A stretch of 64,000 nucleotides of DNA from Litoreibacter roseus (GCF_009811795.1 NZ_BLJE01000002.1:744001-808000), one strand, 5' to 3'. Numbered from the stretch's first letter, positions 1 to 9,648 are shown. Made by a program: numbers and translations. Notes: generated by a model from the letters alone, not told the origin.

Positions 1-1
1 T

Positions 2-1453
2 CCACGGCTTGACGATTATGCCCATGTGATCGGCTATGTCGGGCCGGTCAGTGACTACGACCTCAGCAAGATCGACGATAAAGATCCGTTGCTGCAAATT
101 CCGAAGTTCCAGATCGGTAAGACCGGTGCCGAGGCCAAGCTGGAACGCGATCTGCGCGGTAAGGCAGGCACGAAGCGGGTTGAAGTGAACGCCTATGGCC
201 GCGTGATGCGGGAACTGGGCCGCGACGAAAGCACCAAAGGCTCTGACGTTCAACTGACCGTCGATACGCGATTGCAGAATTTCGTTCAGGCGCGCTTGGC
301 TGGTGAAAGTGCCGCTGTTGTCGTGATCGACGTCAACAACGGGGATTTGCTCTCGATCGGATCGGCGCCTGCCTTTGATCCAAACCTCTTCGTGCGCGGC
401 ATCTCGGTCGCAGACTACAACGGCCTGACCCAGAACAAATACCGCCCTCTGGCCAACAAAGCCGTGCAAGGGGCCTATCCACCGGGATCGACTTACAAGA
501 TGGTCACGGCCCTCGCGGCTCTGGAAATGGGTGTCGTCGGTCCGGAAGAGACCGTGTGGTGCGGCGGTCATACGGAGGTCGCGGGGCGGCGGTTCCACTG
601 CTGGAAACGCGGCGGGCACGGTCACATGAACCTCCGGGAATCGATCAAGTACTCCTGCGACCTCTACTATTACGAGTTGGCGCAGCGTGTTGGTGTCGAG
701 AAGATGAGCGAAATGGCCCGAAAGCTCGGGCTGGGCGAACGCCATGACATACCCATGTCAGCCGTCTCGAAGGGACTGATCCCGACGAAGGCATGGAAGC
801 GCGCCAACCGGGGGGAAGATTGGGTTATTGGTGACAGCCTGAACGCCGCCATCGGCCAAGGCTTTGTTTTGGCGACCCCACTGCAACTGGCCGTCATGAC
901 CGCCCGCATCGCAACCGGCAGATCCGTCAAACCGCGTCTTATCAATGCAATCGCCGGGGAAGAATTTCCGTCAAGCGCGGGCGAACCCTTGGGCATCTCG
1001 ACCAGCGCGCTCAATCAGGCACGGGGCGGAATGATCGCCGTCAGCAACGAACGCCGTGGTACGGCCTACAGCACCCGGATTGCAGAAGACGCGTTCCGCA
1101 TGGCAGGCAAGACCGGAACCTCGCAGGTGCGCAACATCACCAAGGCCGAACGGGCGCGCGGCGTCTTCCGGAATGCCGATTTGCCGTGGGAGCGGCGGGA
1201 CCATGCGCTCTTTGTGGGCTACGCGCCCTTCGATAAGCCGAAATACGCGGTGTCGGTCGTGGTGGAGCATGGCGGTGGCGGTTCGACGGCAGCGGCGCCG
1301 ATCGCACGAGATGTCATTCTGGCAGCGCAATATGGTGGAGTTCCTCCGCTGGCAGCTTATCCGGAATCGCAACATGGTCGGATCAGCACAGCACTTGAGG
1401 AACTCAACCTGCGTGATCCCGCGGATACTCCACCCAAAGGAACCCGCGCGTGA
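2..1453 (+). CDS. mrdA: Penicillin-binding protein 2 (peptidoglycan transpeptidase), 5' end cut by window edge
   Basis: The reading frame is already open at base 2, so this is the C-terminal 483 residues of a protein that is usually about 600-650 aa. It contains the transpeptidase domain: the SxxK catalytic box STYK (bases 488-499), an SCD box in the SxN position, and KTG in AGKTGTS (about base 1109). PBP2 is the class B transpeptidase that cross-links peptidoglycan during lateral elongation, in the inner membrane with its domain in the periplasm. It overlaps rodA by GTGA, the usual mrdA-rodA elongasome pair. The N-terminal membrane anchor lies outside the window. Confidence 0.96.
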   Translation, partial: PRLDDYAHVIGYVGPVSDYDLSKIDDKDPLLQIPKFQIGKTGAEAKLERDLRGKAGTKRVEVNAYGRVMRELGRDESTKGSDVQLTVDTRLQNFVQARLAGESAAVVVIDVNNGDLLSIGSAPAFDPNLFVRGISVADYNGLTQNKYRPLANKAVQGAYPPGSTYKMVTALAALEMGVVGPEETVWCGGHTEVAGRRFHCWKRGGHGHMNLRESIKYSCDLYYYELAQRVGVEKMSEMARKLGLGERHDIPMSAVSKGLIPTKAWKRANRGEDWVIGDSLNAAIGQGFVLATPLQLAVMTARIATGRSVKPRLINAIAGEEFPSSAGEPLGISTSALNQARGGMIAVSNERRGTAYSTRIAEDAFRMAGKTGTSQVRNITKAERARGVFRNADLPWERRDHALFVGYAPFDKPKYAVSVVVEHGGGGSTAAAPIARDVILAAQYGGVPPLAAYPESQHGRISTALEELNLRDPADTPPKGTRA

Positions 1454-2589
1454 GCTATCTCGCCCATTCGGTCAAATCGGTGCCGACCGGGTTTTCTCGG
1501 GTGCTGCACCTGAACTGGCCGATCATTCTGCTGCTCAGCGCAATCGCCAGCGTTGGCTTTTTGATGCTCTACTCCGTCGCGGGTGGGTCCATGACACCTT
1601 GGGCGGAGCCGCAGATGAAGCGGTTTGCCCTAGGCCTTTTCGTGATGTTCTCGGTGGCGATGATCCCGGTCTGGTTCCTGCGCAATATCGCGGGTCTGGC
1701 CTATTTGATCAGCGTCGGGTTATTGGTCGCGGTCGAGTTTGTCGGTGCAACAGGTATGGGCGCCCAACGCTGGATCGATCTGGGCTTCATGCGACTTCAG
1801 CCGTCCGAGTTGATGAAAATCACGCTCATCATGTTTTTGGCTGCCTACTACGATTGGTTGCCTGTCAAAAAGGTATCGCATCCTTTCTGGGTCATCCTGC
1901 CCCTCATCCTCATCGTGATTCCGGTCTATCTGGTGTTGCGACAGCCTGATCTGGGGACTGCCTTACTACTTGTGTTCGGTGGCGGTGGTCTCATGTTCAT
2001 TGCGGGGGTCAGTTGGCTTTACTTCGCCACCGTGATCGGTGCGGGCGTTGGTCTGGTCACAGCCGTTTTCCAGTCGCGCGGAACCGACTGGCAGTTGCTC
2101 AAGGACTATCAGTACAGGCGCATCGATACGTTTCTCGATCCGGCAAGCGATCCGCTGGGCGCGGGATATCATATCACGCAATCAAAGATCGCGCTGGGTT
2201 CGGGCGGCTGGACCGGTCGCGGCTATATGCAAGGCACCCAATCCCGGCTGAATTTCCTGCCCGAGAAGCACACGGATTTTATCTTCACCACGCTGGCCGA
2301 AGAATTCGGTTTCGTCGGTGGGCTGTCCCTGCTGGGTCTTTACGTTCTTGTTCTCATTTTCTGCATAGCGTCCGCCCTCAGCAACAAGGATCGGTTCGCC
2401 TCGCTGATGACCATGGGCATCGCACTCACCTTCTTTCTGTTCTTTGCTGTGAATATGTCGATGGTGATGGGGCTGGCCCCCGTTGTCGGCGTGCCACTGC
2501 CGCTGGTCAGCTACGGTGGATCGGCCATGCTGGTCTTGCTTTTGGCGTTTGGCCTTGTTCAAAGCGCCCATGTCCACCGCCCAAGATAA
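1450..2589 (+). CDS. rodA: Rod shape-determining protein RodA (SEDS peptidoglycan glycosyltransferase)
   Basis: This 379-residue, highly hydrophobic protein has about ten membrane segments and the SEDS-family C-terminal signature (FLPEKHTDFIF, then PLVSYGGS). It polymerises lipid II into glycan strands as the partner of PBP2. The start is GTG at 1450, overlapping the mrdA TGA, which implies translational coupling. Length fits the family. The last 20 bases overlap the start of the next gene. Confidence 0.96.
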   Translation: MSYLAHSVKSVPTGFSRVLHLNWPIILLLSAIASVGFLMLYSVAGGSMTPWAEPQMKRFALGLFVMFSVAMIPVWFLRNIAGLAYLISVGLLVAVEFVGATGMGAQRWIDLGFMRLQPSELMKITLIMFLAAYYDWLPVKKVSHPFWVILPLILIVIPVYLVLRQPDLGTALLLVFGGGGLMFIAGVSWLYFATVIGAGVGLVTAVFQSRGTDWQLLKDYQYRRIDTFLDPASDPLGAGYHITQSKIALGSGGWTGRGYMQGTQSRLNFLPEKHTDFIFTTLAEEFGFVGGLSLLGLYVLVLIFCIASALSNKDRFASLMTMGIALTFFLFFAVNMSMVMGLAPVVGVPLPLVSYGGSAMLVLLLAFGLVQSAHVHRPR

Positions 2590-3514
2590 ACCGCTCAATA
2601 TTCTGTTCGCCGCAAAGCAGGAGCGATGGGCGCAATACGAACAGCCGCTCAAGACGGCGTTTGACGCATTCGGTCTGATAGCTCATCTCGCAACTGACAT
2701 AGCACCGGAAGAGGTAGACTACATTGTCTACGCACCAAACAGCCCGGTGCAGGATTTCTCAGTCTTTCCCGAACTCAAGGCAGTTTTGAACTTGTGGGCC
2801 GGGGTTGAGGATGTAGTGGGCAACAGAACGTTGACTGCGCCCCTGTGTCGGATGGTGGACCCCAGCCTGACCGATGGCATGGTGGAGTGGGTCACCGGCC
2901 ACGTGCTGCGCCATCACTTGGGTATGGACTCACACATTCTGGGACAGGACGGCGTCTGGCGCGCGGGCATCGTGCCGCCGCTGGCGCAAGACCGTAAAGT
3001 GGTTGTTCTTGGGCTCGGGGAACTGGGCCTTGCCTGCGCAAGATCATTGGCTGCGCTGAAGTTCGATGTCCACGGATGGAGCCGGTCGAAAAAAGAAATT
3101 CAGGGCGTCACCCATCATACCGAAGTGGACAACGCATTGGCCGTGGCCGAAATAATTGTGCTTTTGCTGCCGTTGACGCCGGAGACGACCAACCTGCTGG
3201 ACGCACGACGTCTGGGCGTGCTGCCGGAGGGCGCGGTGATCATCAACCCAGGCCGCGGCCCACTGATCGACGATGACGCGCTTTTAGCAGCGCTTGCCAC
3301 CGGGCATGTCGCCCACGCCACGCTCGATGTGTTTCGGCAAGAGCCGCTGCCAAAGGGTCATCCCTTCTGGGCGCATCCGAATGTGACCGTAACGCCCCAT
3401 ATTGCGTCCGAAACCCGCGCTGTGTCGGCCAGTAGGGTTATTGCCGAAAACATCAGGCGCAGCGAAAATGGTCTGCCGCTTCTGCATGTCGTGGATCGAA
3501 CTGCTGGCTATTAG
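2570..3514 (+). CDS. ghrA: D-2-hydroxyacid dehydrogenase, glyoxylate/hydroxypyruvate reductase A type
   Basis: This 314-residue NAD(P)-binding protein reduces 2-oxo acids such as glyoxylate or hydroxypyruvate; the exact substrate is inferred from family resemblance. Seen: the Rossmann GxGxxG in VLGLGELG, the NPGRGPLID motif holding the catalytic Arg region, TLDVFRQEPLP, and the C-terminal VTPHIAS with the catalytic His. The start at ATG 2570 is chosen because residues encoded upstream of it are a shadow of rodA; this start overlaps rodA by 20 bp. Its link to the cell-elongation pair is probably only co-transcription. Confidence 0.88.
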   Translation: MSTAQDKPLNILFAAKQERWAQYEQPLKTAFDAFGLIAHLATDIAPEEVDYIVYAPNSPVQDFSVFPELKAVLNLWAGVEDVVGNRTLTAPLCRMVDPSLTDGMVEWVTGHVLRHHLGMDSHILGQDGVWRAGIVPPLAQDRKVVVLGLGELGLACARSLAALKFDVHGWSRSKKEIQGVTHHTEVDNALAVAEIIVLLLPLTPETTNLLDARRLGVLPEGAVIINPGRGPLIDDDALLAALATGHVAHATLDVFRQEPLPKGHPFWAHPNVTVTPHIASETRAVSASRVIAENIRRSENGLPLLHVVDRTAGY

Positions 3515-3515
3515 C

Positions 3516-4295
3516 CTAGCGCAGGCGGGGTGGCGTATCAGGATTGCCACCCGGGGTCGGACGCACGATTGGATCTTCGACCACAGGAAGATCGAACCGT
3601 AATCCAACCCGCGCCAGTTTTGCCGCGATAGGATCAGACGCATCAAAGAACGCCACGTCCAGTGCACCCGCCTCAATCCCGCTGAAGATCAGCGCTTCAT
3701 TTACGGCGCGCGCCAAAGCCTGCTCACTGCCCGGAACCGGATCGACGAATGCCAGCATGTGAGTTTCGGCACCACCCACGTATCTGACCCCACAAAGATA
3801 GGCGAATTTCGCAAGACCACCGGCCAAGGCGAGTTTTGCGTCCAGCCCGCTGATCAAAACTTCAGGGAGGCCGGTCGGAGCAACGATCTCTTCCGGCGTC
3901 GCCTCGACCTCGGCTGGTGCGTGTCCCAGCGTTTGGGCAAGCCATTTGATCCCGTCAGGGGGCATCAGGAAAGAGGACGGTGCAATGTCGACATTCAGGC
4001 CCAGCCCAAGGTCTGCCGCCGATAGCATATCGAACAAGGCACGGCCGGACAGGGTGGCGTGGGCGGCCTCACCCTCAGAAAACGCAACAAGACGTTCTTC
4101 CCGGTCAAAAGCCAGCGCAAACCGATCTCGCTCGATCTCAAAGAGAGAGGGCGCGATGCTGTCGCCGTCTGCGTCCTGATCCAGCAGAAGAAAGACTTCG
4201 CTTTCCGCGATGCGTTCGTAGAACCGAAGGCGCAGTGCGTCATTCTCGGGCGCGGCCGTCATTGCGGCATGGGCCTGATCCAGCGGTGTGGTCAT
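3516..4295 (-). CDS. SseB-like N-terminal domain protein
   Basis: A 259-residue soluble acidic protein without signal peptide or membrane segment. The N-terminal half resembles the SseB N-terminal fold found in many alphaproteobacterial proteins of unknown function. A low-complexity Pro-rich tail ends the protein. It is the second gene of a minus-strand pair: its ATG overlaps the stop of the uracil-DNA glycosylase gene by 4 bp. It converges on ghrA with one base between the stops. Biochemical role unknown. Confidence 0.75.
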   Translation of the reverse strand: MTTPLDQAHAAMTAAPENDALRLRFYERIAESEVFLLLDQDADGDSIAPSLFEIERDRFALAFDREERLVAFSEGEAAHATLSGRALFDMLSAADLGLGLNVDIAPSSFLMPPDGIKWLAQTLGHAPAEVEATPEEIVAPTGLPEVLISGLDAKLALAGGLAKFAYLCGVRYVGGAETHMLAFVDPVPGSEQALARAVNEALIFSGIEAGALDVAFFDASDPIAAKLARVGLRFDLPVVEDPIVRPTPGGNPDTPPRLR

Positions 4296-4894
4296 GAGTC
4301 CGAAAGAACCTCTTTAAGCGTCGTTTTCAGGTCCGGCAGCAGATCCGTTTCGAACCACGGGTTTCGTTTCAACCATGCGGTATTGCGCCAGGAGGGATGC
4401 GGCAAGGGATAAACGGCAGGCGCGTGTTCGCGCCAGTTTGAGACTGTCGAGGTCACCCCGACCTTTCCACCCGCGCCAAGATGCCATTTCTGGGCATACC
4501 CGCCGATCAGAAGCGTCAGTCTGATCGTGCCAAGCTTTCCAAGGATCTGCTCGCGCCACGTCGCTGCACACACACGCGGCGGAGGAAGATCCGATCCTTT
4601 CGCATCATACCCCGGAAAGCAGAACCCCATGGGGACAATGGCAATTTTCGACTGATCGTAGAACGTTTCGTGTCCGATCCCCAGCCAGTCGCGCAGCCTG
4701 TCACCAGACGGATCGATAAACGGTCTTGTGCCCTTATGGGCGCGCATTCCAGGCGCCTGACTCGCAATCAGAACCCGTGCGCCCTGATTGAACCAGACAA
4801 CCGGGTTCGGCCGATGACGCGTGTGCGTCGCCGCAAAACGATCCGCACAAATCGTACACCCACTCAGTTCTTTTTTTAGCGATGCCAAGGACAT
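4292..4894 (-). CDS. Uracil-DNA glycosylase family protein
   Basis: This 200-residue protein of the UDG superfamily probably removes uracil or related bases from DNA. Seen: two N-terminal cysteines (CTIC), the SQAPGMRAHKGTRPF region corresponding to the family's base-pocket loop (G-x-APG), a central FCFPGYD, and the C-terminal LPHPSW that matches the HPS catalytic/DNA-binding box. The pair with the SseB-like gene overlaps by ATGA, suggesting one transcript. Which UDG family it belongs to cannot be fixed from the sequence alone. Confidence 0.82.
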   Translation of the reverse strand: MSLASLKKELSGCTICADRFAATHTRHRPNPVVWFNQGARVLIASQAPGMRAHKGTRPFIDPSGDRLRDWLGIGHETFYDQSKIAIVPMGFCFPGYDAKGSDLPPPRVCAATWREQILGKLGTIRLTLLIGGYAQKWHLGAGGKVGVTSTVSNWREHAPAVYPLPHPSWRNTAWLKRNPWFETDLLPDLKTTLKEVLSDS

Positions 4895-5005
4895 GAGTGA
4901 TATCTAGGCGCCACCCGGCACGGGAAAAGCATGGACGCGCTAAGAATGTTGCTGTGTCCGTCCGAATGTTCTATCTGCAGCGAAACAAAAACAGCGGAGT
5001 GGGCC

Positions 5006-6271
5006 ATGTATCGCGTTTGGAATTTTGTCACGAACTATTCCCTTCTGCTGATATTCGGTGCGCTGATCGCGCTGGTCTGGGCCAATACGAACCCCGACAG
5101 CTATCACCACTTCGTTGATTTCGTGATCGTCGACCATTTCTTCATTGGCCACGCACATTACGATGAAACAGGTGCGCTCGAGTACCGGACGTTGACGCTA
5201 CATTATCTGGTCAACGACGTTCTGATGGCGTTCTTCTTTGCCATTGCCGCAAAAGAGGTGTGGGAAGCAATCATCCTGAAAAACGGCTCACTACGCGGGA
5301 AAAAGGCCGCAACGCCTTTGTTTGCAACTGCTGGTGGCATGTTTGGGCCAATTGCCGTGTATCTTGGACTTGCCAGCATTATGGGATCCGAGACCTACAA
5401 CGCTGTCGCCAATGGCTGGGCCATTCCAACCGCCACGGACATCGCGTTTTCCTACCTTGTAGGTCGGCTCGTGTTTGGCGCCGGGCACCCGGCGGTGCGG
5501 TTCCTGCTGCTTTTGGCCATCGCCGATGATGCGGCTGGTCTGATCATTCTCGCGATTTTCTATCCTTCGGGCGATCTTGCGCCCGTGTGGCTGTTGTTGT
5601 CGTTGTTCGCCGCTGTTGGTGTGTTCGTTCTGTTCAACTGGCTTCCCCGCAAGATGGACGTCGGAAATCAAGCGCGCCCGAGATCGACATGGGTGCGCAC
5701 TAAACTGGGGTTTTTGCCTTATCTGGTCGCGGCGTGCCTCAGCTGGTACGGTTTTCAGGAAAGCGGCCTGCACCCGGCACTTGGACTTTTGCCGATTGTC
5801 CCGACAATCCCGCATGCCGACCGTGCCTTCGGTATCTTCAGCGAGGCGGAGCAATACCTGACCGACCTCCTCAACCAGATCGAACATGCGTTGAAGCACC
5901 CGGTCGAGATCATCCTCTTCTTCTTTGGCCTGTTGAACGCAGGTGTTGAGATGTCTTCTATCGGCGACGCCACATGGCTGGTTTTGGCCGGGCTTATCAT
6001 CGGGAAGCCTATCGGTATTCTTTTCTTTGGCTGGCTTGCCGCGCGTCCGTTGGGGCTTGGCATCCCGCAAGGCATGCGGATCGTCGATCTGGTGGTCATC
6101 GGCTTTGTGGCGGCGATCGGGTTTACGGTATCGCTCTTTGTGGCATCGGTTGCGTTCGATCCGGGGCTGGTACAAGACGCCGCCAAGATGGGCGCGCTTT
6201 TCTCATTTGCCGCGGCAATCCTGTCAATTATCGCCGGCAAGGTGTTTCGCGTTCAGAAACAGGAGGCCTGA
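5006..6271 (+). CDS. nhaA: Na+/H+ antiporter NhaA
   Basis: This 421-residue integral membrane protein exchanges Na+ for H+ across the inner membrane in pH and salt homeostasis. Seen: about eleven to twelve hydrophobic segments, the TATDIAF motif and the conserved double aspartate in LAIADDAAG that binds the ions. The start ATG 5006 is preferred over 4931 because GGAG lies just upstream and the first hydrophobic helix then begins near residue 5. Length fits the family. Confidence 0.95.
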   Translation: MYRVWNFVTNYSLLLIFGALIALVWANTNPDSYHHFVDFVIVDHFFIGHAHYDETGALEYRTLTLHYLVNDVLMAFFFAIAAKEVWEAIILKNGSLRGKKAATPLFATAGGMFGPIAVYLGLASIMGSETYNAVANGWAIPTATDIAFSYLVGRLVFGAGHPAVRFLLLLAIADDAAGLIILAIFYPSGDLAPVWLLLSLFAAVGVFVLFNWLPRKMDVGNQARPRSTWVRTKLGFLPYLVAACLSWYGFQESGLHPALGLLPIVPTIPHADRAFGIFSEAEQYLTDLLNQIEHALKHPVEIILFFFGLLNAGVEMSSIGDATWLVLAGLIIGKPIGILFFGWLAARPLGLGIPQGMRIVDLVVIGFVAAIGFTVSLFVASVAFDPGLVQDAAKMGALFSFAAAILSIIAGKVFRVQKQEA

Positions 6272-6280
6272 CAAAGGCCT
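6264..6280 (+). terminator. Weak hairpin at the nhaA stop
   Basis: AGGCCT-N5-AGGCCT forms a six-pair hairpin across the nhaA stop codon. No uridine tract follows, so termination here is only possible. Confidence 0.3.
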
Positions 6281-6364
6281 TCTGAGCACCTGATTGTCTC
6301 TTTAACCTGCGGGTTTCTGCCTCTCTGCGCCGAATTCATGCCATATTTACCCTAATCGCGTTGC

Positions 6365-6370
6365 TATACT
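6365..6370 (+). promoter_or_regulatory. Candidate -10 box for the kpsT-kpsE-kdsA block
   Basis: A TATACT hexamer sits about 100 bp upstream of kpsT in the 200-bp spacer after nhaA. No good -35 is visible at 17 bp. Further down, TAATGC (6387-6392) and GCATTA (6405-6410) form an inverted repeat that could bind a regulator. Confidence 0.35.
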
Positions 6371-6468
6371 GGTGATCAACTGGACATAATGCAGCCGCAT
6401 TGGGGCATTAGTTAACAATACCGTTCCGACGAGCAGTTTGCGGGACGCTGAGGTGGGCAACGGGACCG

Positions 6469-7128
6469 ATGATTGAGTTTCGGGATGTAAGTAAGTCGTT
6501 TTGGACAGGGACGCAGCGCAAGGTCATCCTTGATCGCGCTTCTTTCCGTGTGGACCTCGGACATTCTATTGGCATCCTCGCGCCGAACGGCACCGGCAAA
6601 ACCACGATCATCAATATGATGGCGGGGCTCGAAAAACCTGATGAGGGCGAGATCGTGCGGACAAGCCGCATTTCATTCCCGCTGGGGTTCATGGGTGGTG
6701 TCGTTCCCAAACATACTGCGACCGAGAACTGCCGCTATATCGCGCGACTTTATTCGCTGGACCCCGACTATATCGAGGCGTTCTGCCGCTATCTCTGCGG
6801 TCTGGAAGAATACTTCGATATGCCGATCGGCACATATTCAGCGGGGATGCGCGCGCGGTTTACATTCTCGTTGCTGCTGGCGCTGGATTTCGACATCTAT
6901 CTGATCGACGAAGGTATGCCCGGCACGACGGACGTGGAGTTTAACCGCAAAGCAGGCTCTATCCTGCGGGACCGGCTTGAGACCGCAACAGTGGTCGTCG
7001 TGTCCCACCAACCCGAAACACTTGAAAAATTCTGTCAATCCGCAGCTGTCCTGCACAAGGGCAAGCTGGAGATGTTTGACACGCTGGAAGAGGCGAAAAG
7101 GCTCTATGACTACGAAACCCAAAGCTAA
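6469..7128 (+). CDS. kpsT: Capsule polysaccharide export ABC transporter ATP-binding protein (KpsT-type)
   Basis: This 219-residue ABC ATPase energises export of a surface polysaccharide. Seen: Walker A APNGTGKTT, ABC signature YSAGM, Walker B LIDEG (with Gly after the Glu), and the H-loop SHQPE. The length and short signature match the KpsT/ABC-2 polysaccharide class. The membrane partner KpsM is not next to it in this window, so it must be encoded elsewhere. Its end overlaps kpsE by 23 bp. Confidence 0.88.
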   Translation: MIEFRDVSKSFWTGTQRKVILDRASFRVDLGHSIGILAPNGTGKTTIINMMAGLEKPDEGEIVRTSRISFPLGFMGGVVPKHTATENCRYIARLYSLDPDYIEAFCRYLCGLEEYFDMPIGTYSAGMRARFTFSLLLALDFDIYLIDEGMPGTTDVEFNRKAGSILRDRLETATVVVVSHQPETLEKFCQSAAVLHKGKLEMFDTLEEAKRLYDYETQS

Positions 7129-8806
7129 GAAGTTTCGCATTGGCCGAATGGTGGCTGACGGTCAGTCAGATAAACCGACCGAGGCTAAAGAGGCGCAGGG
7201 GAAGCCCGCACCCAATGCGGACGATATGCTGTTCGGCGGACCCACCGATGATGGCTTCGGATCGCAGACCTTTCCGACACGCAAAAAGGGCGTGGCGAAA
7301 TCTCAACCGGCGGAAACCGCAGCCGATGCCAAGGATGCCGCGGCCGCGATGGAGGCCATCCGCCGCGAAGGGCTCACCGGGCGGCAATTGCGCATGGCGC
7401 GCAGGGTTGCTCAGAAGCAGGGGCTAAACCCCACATCGGATTTCGATGCCGTGCGTCTGCTGCGAGAGCAGGGAATTGATCCGTTCAAGCGGTCGAATAT
7501 GCTGGAGCTTGTCGTGACTGACGGGACGAAAGCGGACGAGAAAGCGGCAGCGGCCCCGAAGACGCAAAGCGCGCCCCAGCCGCCCAAAGGCGGGGTTCAA
7601 CTGCCATCGAAAGTGAACACAGAGCCGCCTTTGCCCCCGTCTACCCATGTCGTTCAGGACGATGGTCGCGCACGCGATATCATGAATATCCAGCGCGACA
7701 TCGCGCGCCGCCGCCGCCGCCGCTCTATCATGCTGGCCGTGCGCTTGATGGCTTTTGTAATGCTGCCCACGATTATTGCAGGATACTACTACTACGCTAT
7801 CGCCACGCCGATGTACGCGACGAAATCGGAATTCATCATTCAACAGTCAGAGGCATCAGGCGGAAGCGGGTTCGGCGGTCTTCTGTCGGGTACCGGGCTC
7901 GCGACGTCGCAGGATTCGATCACTGTACAAGGCTATCTTCAGTCCCGCGACGCGATGCTGCGATTGGACGAGGATGCCGGCTTCCGGGAGCATTTCAGCC
8001 AGGACGGTCTCGATCCTCTGACGCAATTGGCGCCTGATGCATCGAACGAAGATCTGTATAAAGCCTATGCCAAGCGGGTCAGGATTGGGTTTGATCCCAC
8101 TGAAGGTGTCATCAAGATGGAAGTCGCGGCCGCGGACCCTGAGACAAGCGCCGAATTCTCCAAAAAGCTCATCGCCTATGCGGAAGAGCGCGTGGATCAA
8201 CTGACCGCCCGCCTGCGCGAAGATCAGATGCAAGGGGCAGAAGAAAGCCGACAGGACGCAAATGCGAAGATGATCGCGGCCCAGCAACGTATCGTTGAAA
8301 TCCAAGAGCGCCTTGGCGTCATGAACCCCGAAAGCGAAGTTGAAGCCGTCTTTACACAGATTGCACAGCTTGAGTCTGAGTTGCTGAACGAACGTCTCGC
8401 CTTGCGGACATTCCTCGACAACCGGCGGCCCAATCAAGCTCGGGTCAGCGCGGCTGAGAACAAGATCGGTGAGTTGGAACGACTGATCGCGGAAAAGCGG
8501 TCCGAGCTGACGCAAAGCAGTGCAAATACCGGTTCTCTCGCCCGCGTATCTGGCGAACTTCTCGTCGCGCAAGCTGATCTTGAAACCCGCCAATCCCTTC
8601 TGGCGCAGGCAGAGGCTCAGTTCGAAGCCGCGCGCCTCGAAGCCACACGTCAGGTGCGATACCTGTCGGTGGGCGTGACGCCCGTTGCACCGGACGAGCC
8701 GACCTATCCGCGTGCGTTCGAGAACACGGCTTTGGCCTTCTTGATTTTCAGTGCGATCTACCTGATGGTCTCGCTCACAGCGTCCATTCTTCGCGAACAG
8801 GTATAG
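7106..8806 (+). CDS. kpsE: Capsule polysaccharide export inner-membrane protein (KpsE/BexC, Wzz-like)
   Basis: This 566-residue polysaccharide co-polymerase/export protein has one membrane helix at about 208-230, a large periplasmic region rich in heptad-like Glu/Gln/Ala coiled coil (about 370-530), and a second helix at about 541-562. It links KpsMT in the inner membrane to the outer-membrane pore. The first 200 residues are a charged, Ala/Lys/Pro-rich cytoplasmic extension with an Arg-rich run just before the first helix. ATG 7106 is chosen because the upstream in-frame residues are antisense-like shadow of kpsT. Confidence 0.87.
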   Translation: MTTKPKAKKFRIGRMVADGQSDKPTEAKEAQGKPAPNADDMLFGGPTDDGFGSQTFPTRKKGVAKSQPAETAADAKDAAAAMEAIRREGLTGRQLRMARRVAQKQGLNPTSDFDAVRLLREQGIDPFKRSNMLELVVTDGTKADEKAAAAPKTQSAPQPPKGGVQLPSKVNTEPPLPPSTHVVQDDGRARDIMNIQRDIARRRRRRSIMLAVRLMAFVMLPTIIAGYYYYAIATPMYATKSEFIIQQSEASGGSGFGGLLSGTGLATSQDSITVQGYLQSRDAMLRLDEDAGFREHFSQDGLDPLTQLAPDASNEDLYKAYAKRVRIGFDPTEGVIKMEVAAADPETSAEFSKKLIAYAEERVDQLTARLREDQMQGAEESRQDANAKMIAAQQRIVEIQERLGVMNPESEVEAVFTQIAQLESELLNERLALRTFLDNRRPNQARVSAAENKIGELERLIAEKRSELTQSSANTGSLARVSGELLVAQADLETRQSLLAQAEAQFEAARLEATRQVRYLSVGVTPVAPDEPTYPRAFENTALAFLIFSAIYLMVSLTASILREQV

Positions 8807-8809
8807 CCC

Positions 8810-9643
8810 ATGAAAACAGTCGCCCTTGGCAATGTGCAGGTCAGCAATGATCTGCCTCTGACGGTGATTGCCGGCCCCTGTCAGCTGGAAGGTCTGGATC
8901 ACGCTCTGATGATTGCCGAGCGCATGGCCGAGGCCTGTGCAAAGGCCGGGGCGGGCTACGTCTTCAAAGCGTCCTATGACAAGGCGAACCGCACGTCCCT
9001 CTCCGGCAAACGCGGTCTGGGCATGGACGAGGGGCTATCGGTTCTGTCGAAGGTACGCGATCAGATCGGATGTCCCGTGTTGACCGACGTCCATGCGCCA
9101 GCGCAATGTGCGCCTGCTGCTGAAGCGGTCGACGTGATCCAGATCCCGGCGTTTTTGTCCCGTCAGACCGACCTCTTGCTGGCCGCGGGCGAAACCGGCA
9201 TCGCGGTGAATATCAAGAAGGGTCAGTTTCTCGCACCTTGGGACATGCCCAACGTCATTTCCAAGGTGGAGGCGACGGGCAACAGCAATATCCTTCTGAC
9301 AGAGCGTGGCGCTTCGTTCGGCTACAACGCACTTGTGGCCGATTTCCGTAGCCTGCCGACCATGGCAAAAACGGGATACCCGGTCATCATGGACGCAACG
9401 CATTCGGTGCAGCAGCCGGGCGGGCAGGGCGGATCAAGTGGTGGCCAGCGAGAGTTTGCGCCTGTCATGGCAAGGGCCGCTGTGTCTCTTGGTATCGGCG
9501 GTGTCTTCATCGAGACCCACGAGGCGCCGGATACGGCACCATCCGATGGTCCGAACATGATACCCCTTGAACAGATGCCCGATCTTGTCGCGTCCCTGAT
9601 GAAGTTCGACGCGCTTGCGAAAGCAGATCCCTGCCGCGTCTAG
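8810..9643 (+). CDS. kdsA: 3-deoxy-8-phosphooctulonate (Kdo-8-P) synthase
   Basis: This 277-residue TIM-barrel enzyme condenses phosphoenolpyruvate with arabinose-5-phosphate to give Kdo-8-phosphate, precursor of the Kdo used in lipopolysaccharide and capsule linkers. Seen: IAGPCQLE near the start, the FKASYDKANRTS motif, NIKKGQF and DATHSVQQPGG, all family signatures. It follows kpsE by 3 bp, so the Kdo pathway is coupled to polysaccharide export. Confidence 0.95.
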   Translation: MKTVALGNVQVSNDLPLTVIAGPCQLEGLDHALMIAERMAEACAKAGAGYVFKASYDKANRTSLSGKRGLGMDEGLSVLSKVRDQIGCPVLTDVHAPAQCAPAAEAVDVIQIPAFLSRQTDLLLAAGETGIAVNIKKGQFLAPWDMPNVISKVEATGNSNILLTERGASFGYNALVADFRSLPTMAKTGYPVIMDATHSVQQPGGQGGSSGGQREFAPVMARAAVSLGIGGVFIETHEAPDTAPSDGPNMIPLEQMPDLVASLMKFDALAKADPCRV

Positions 9644-9648
9644 TAAAC

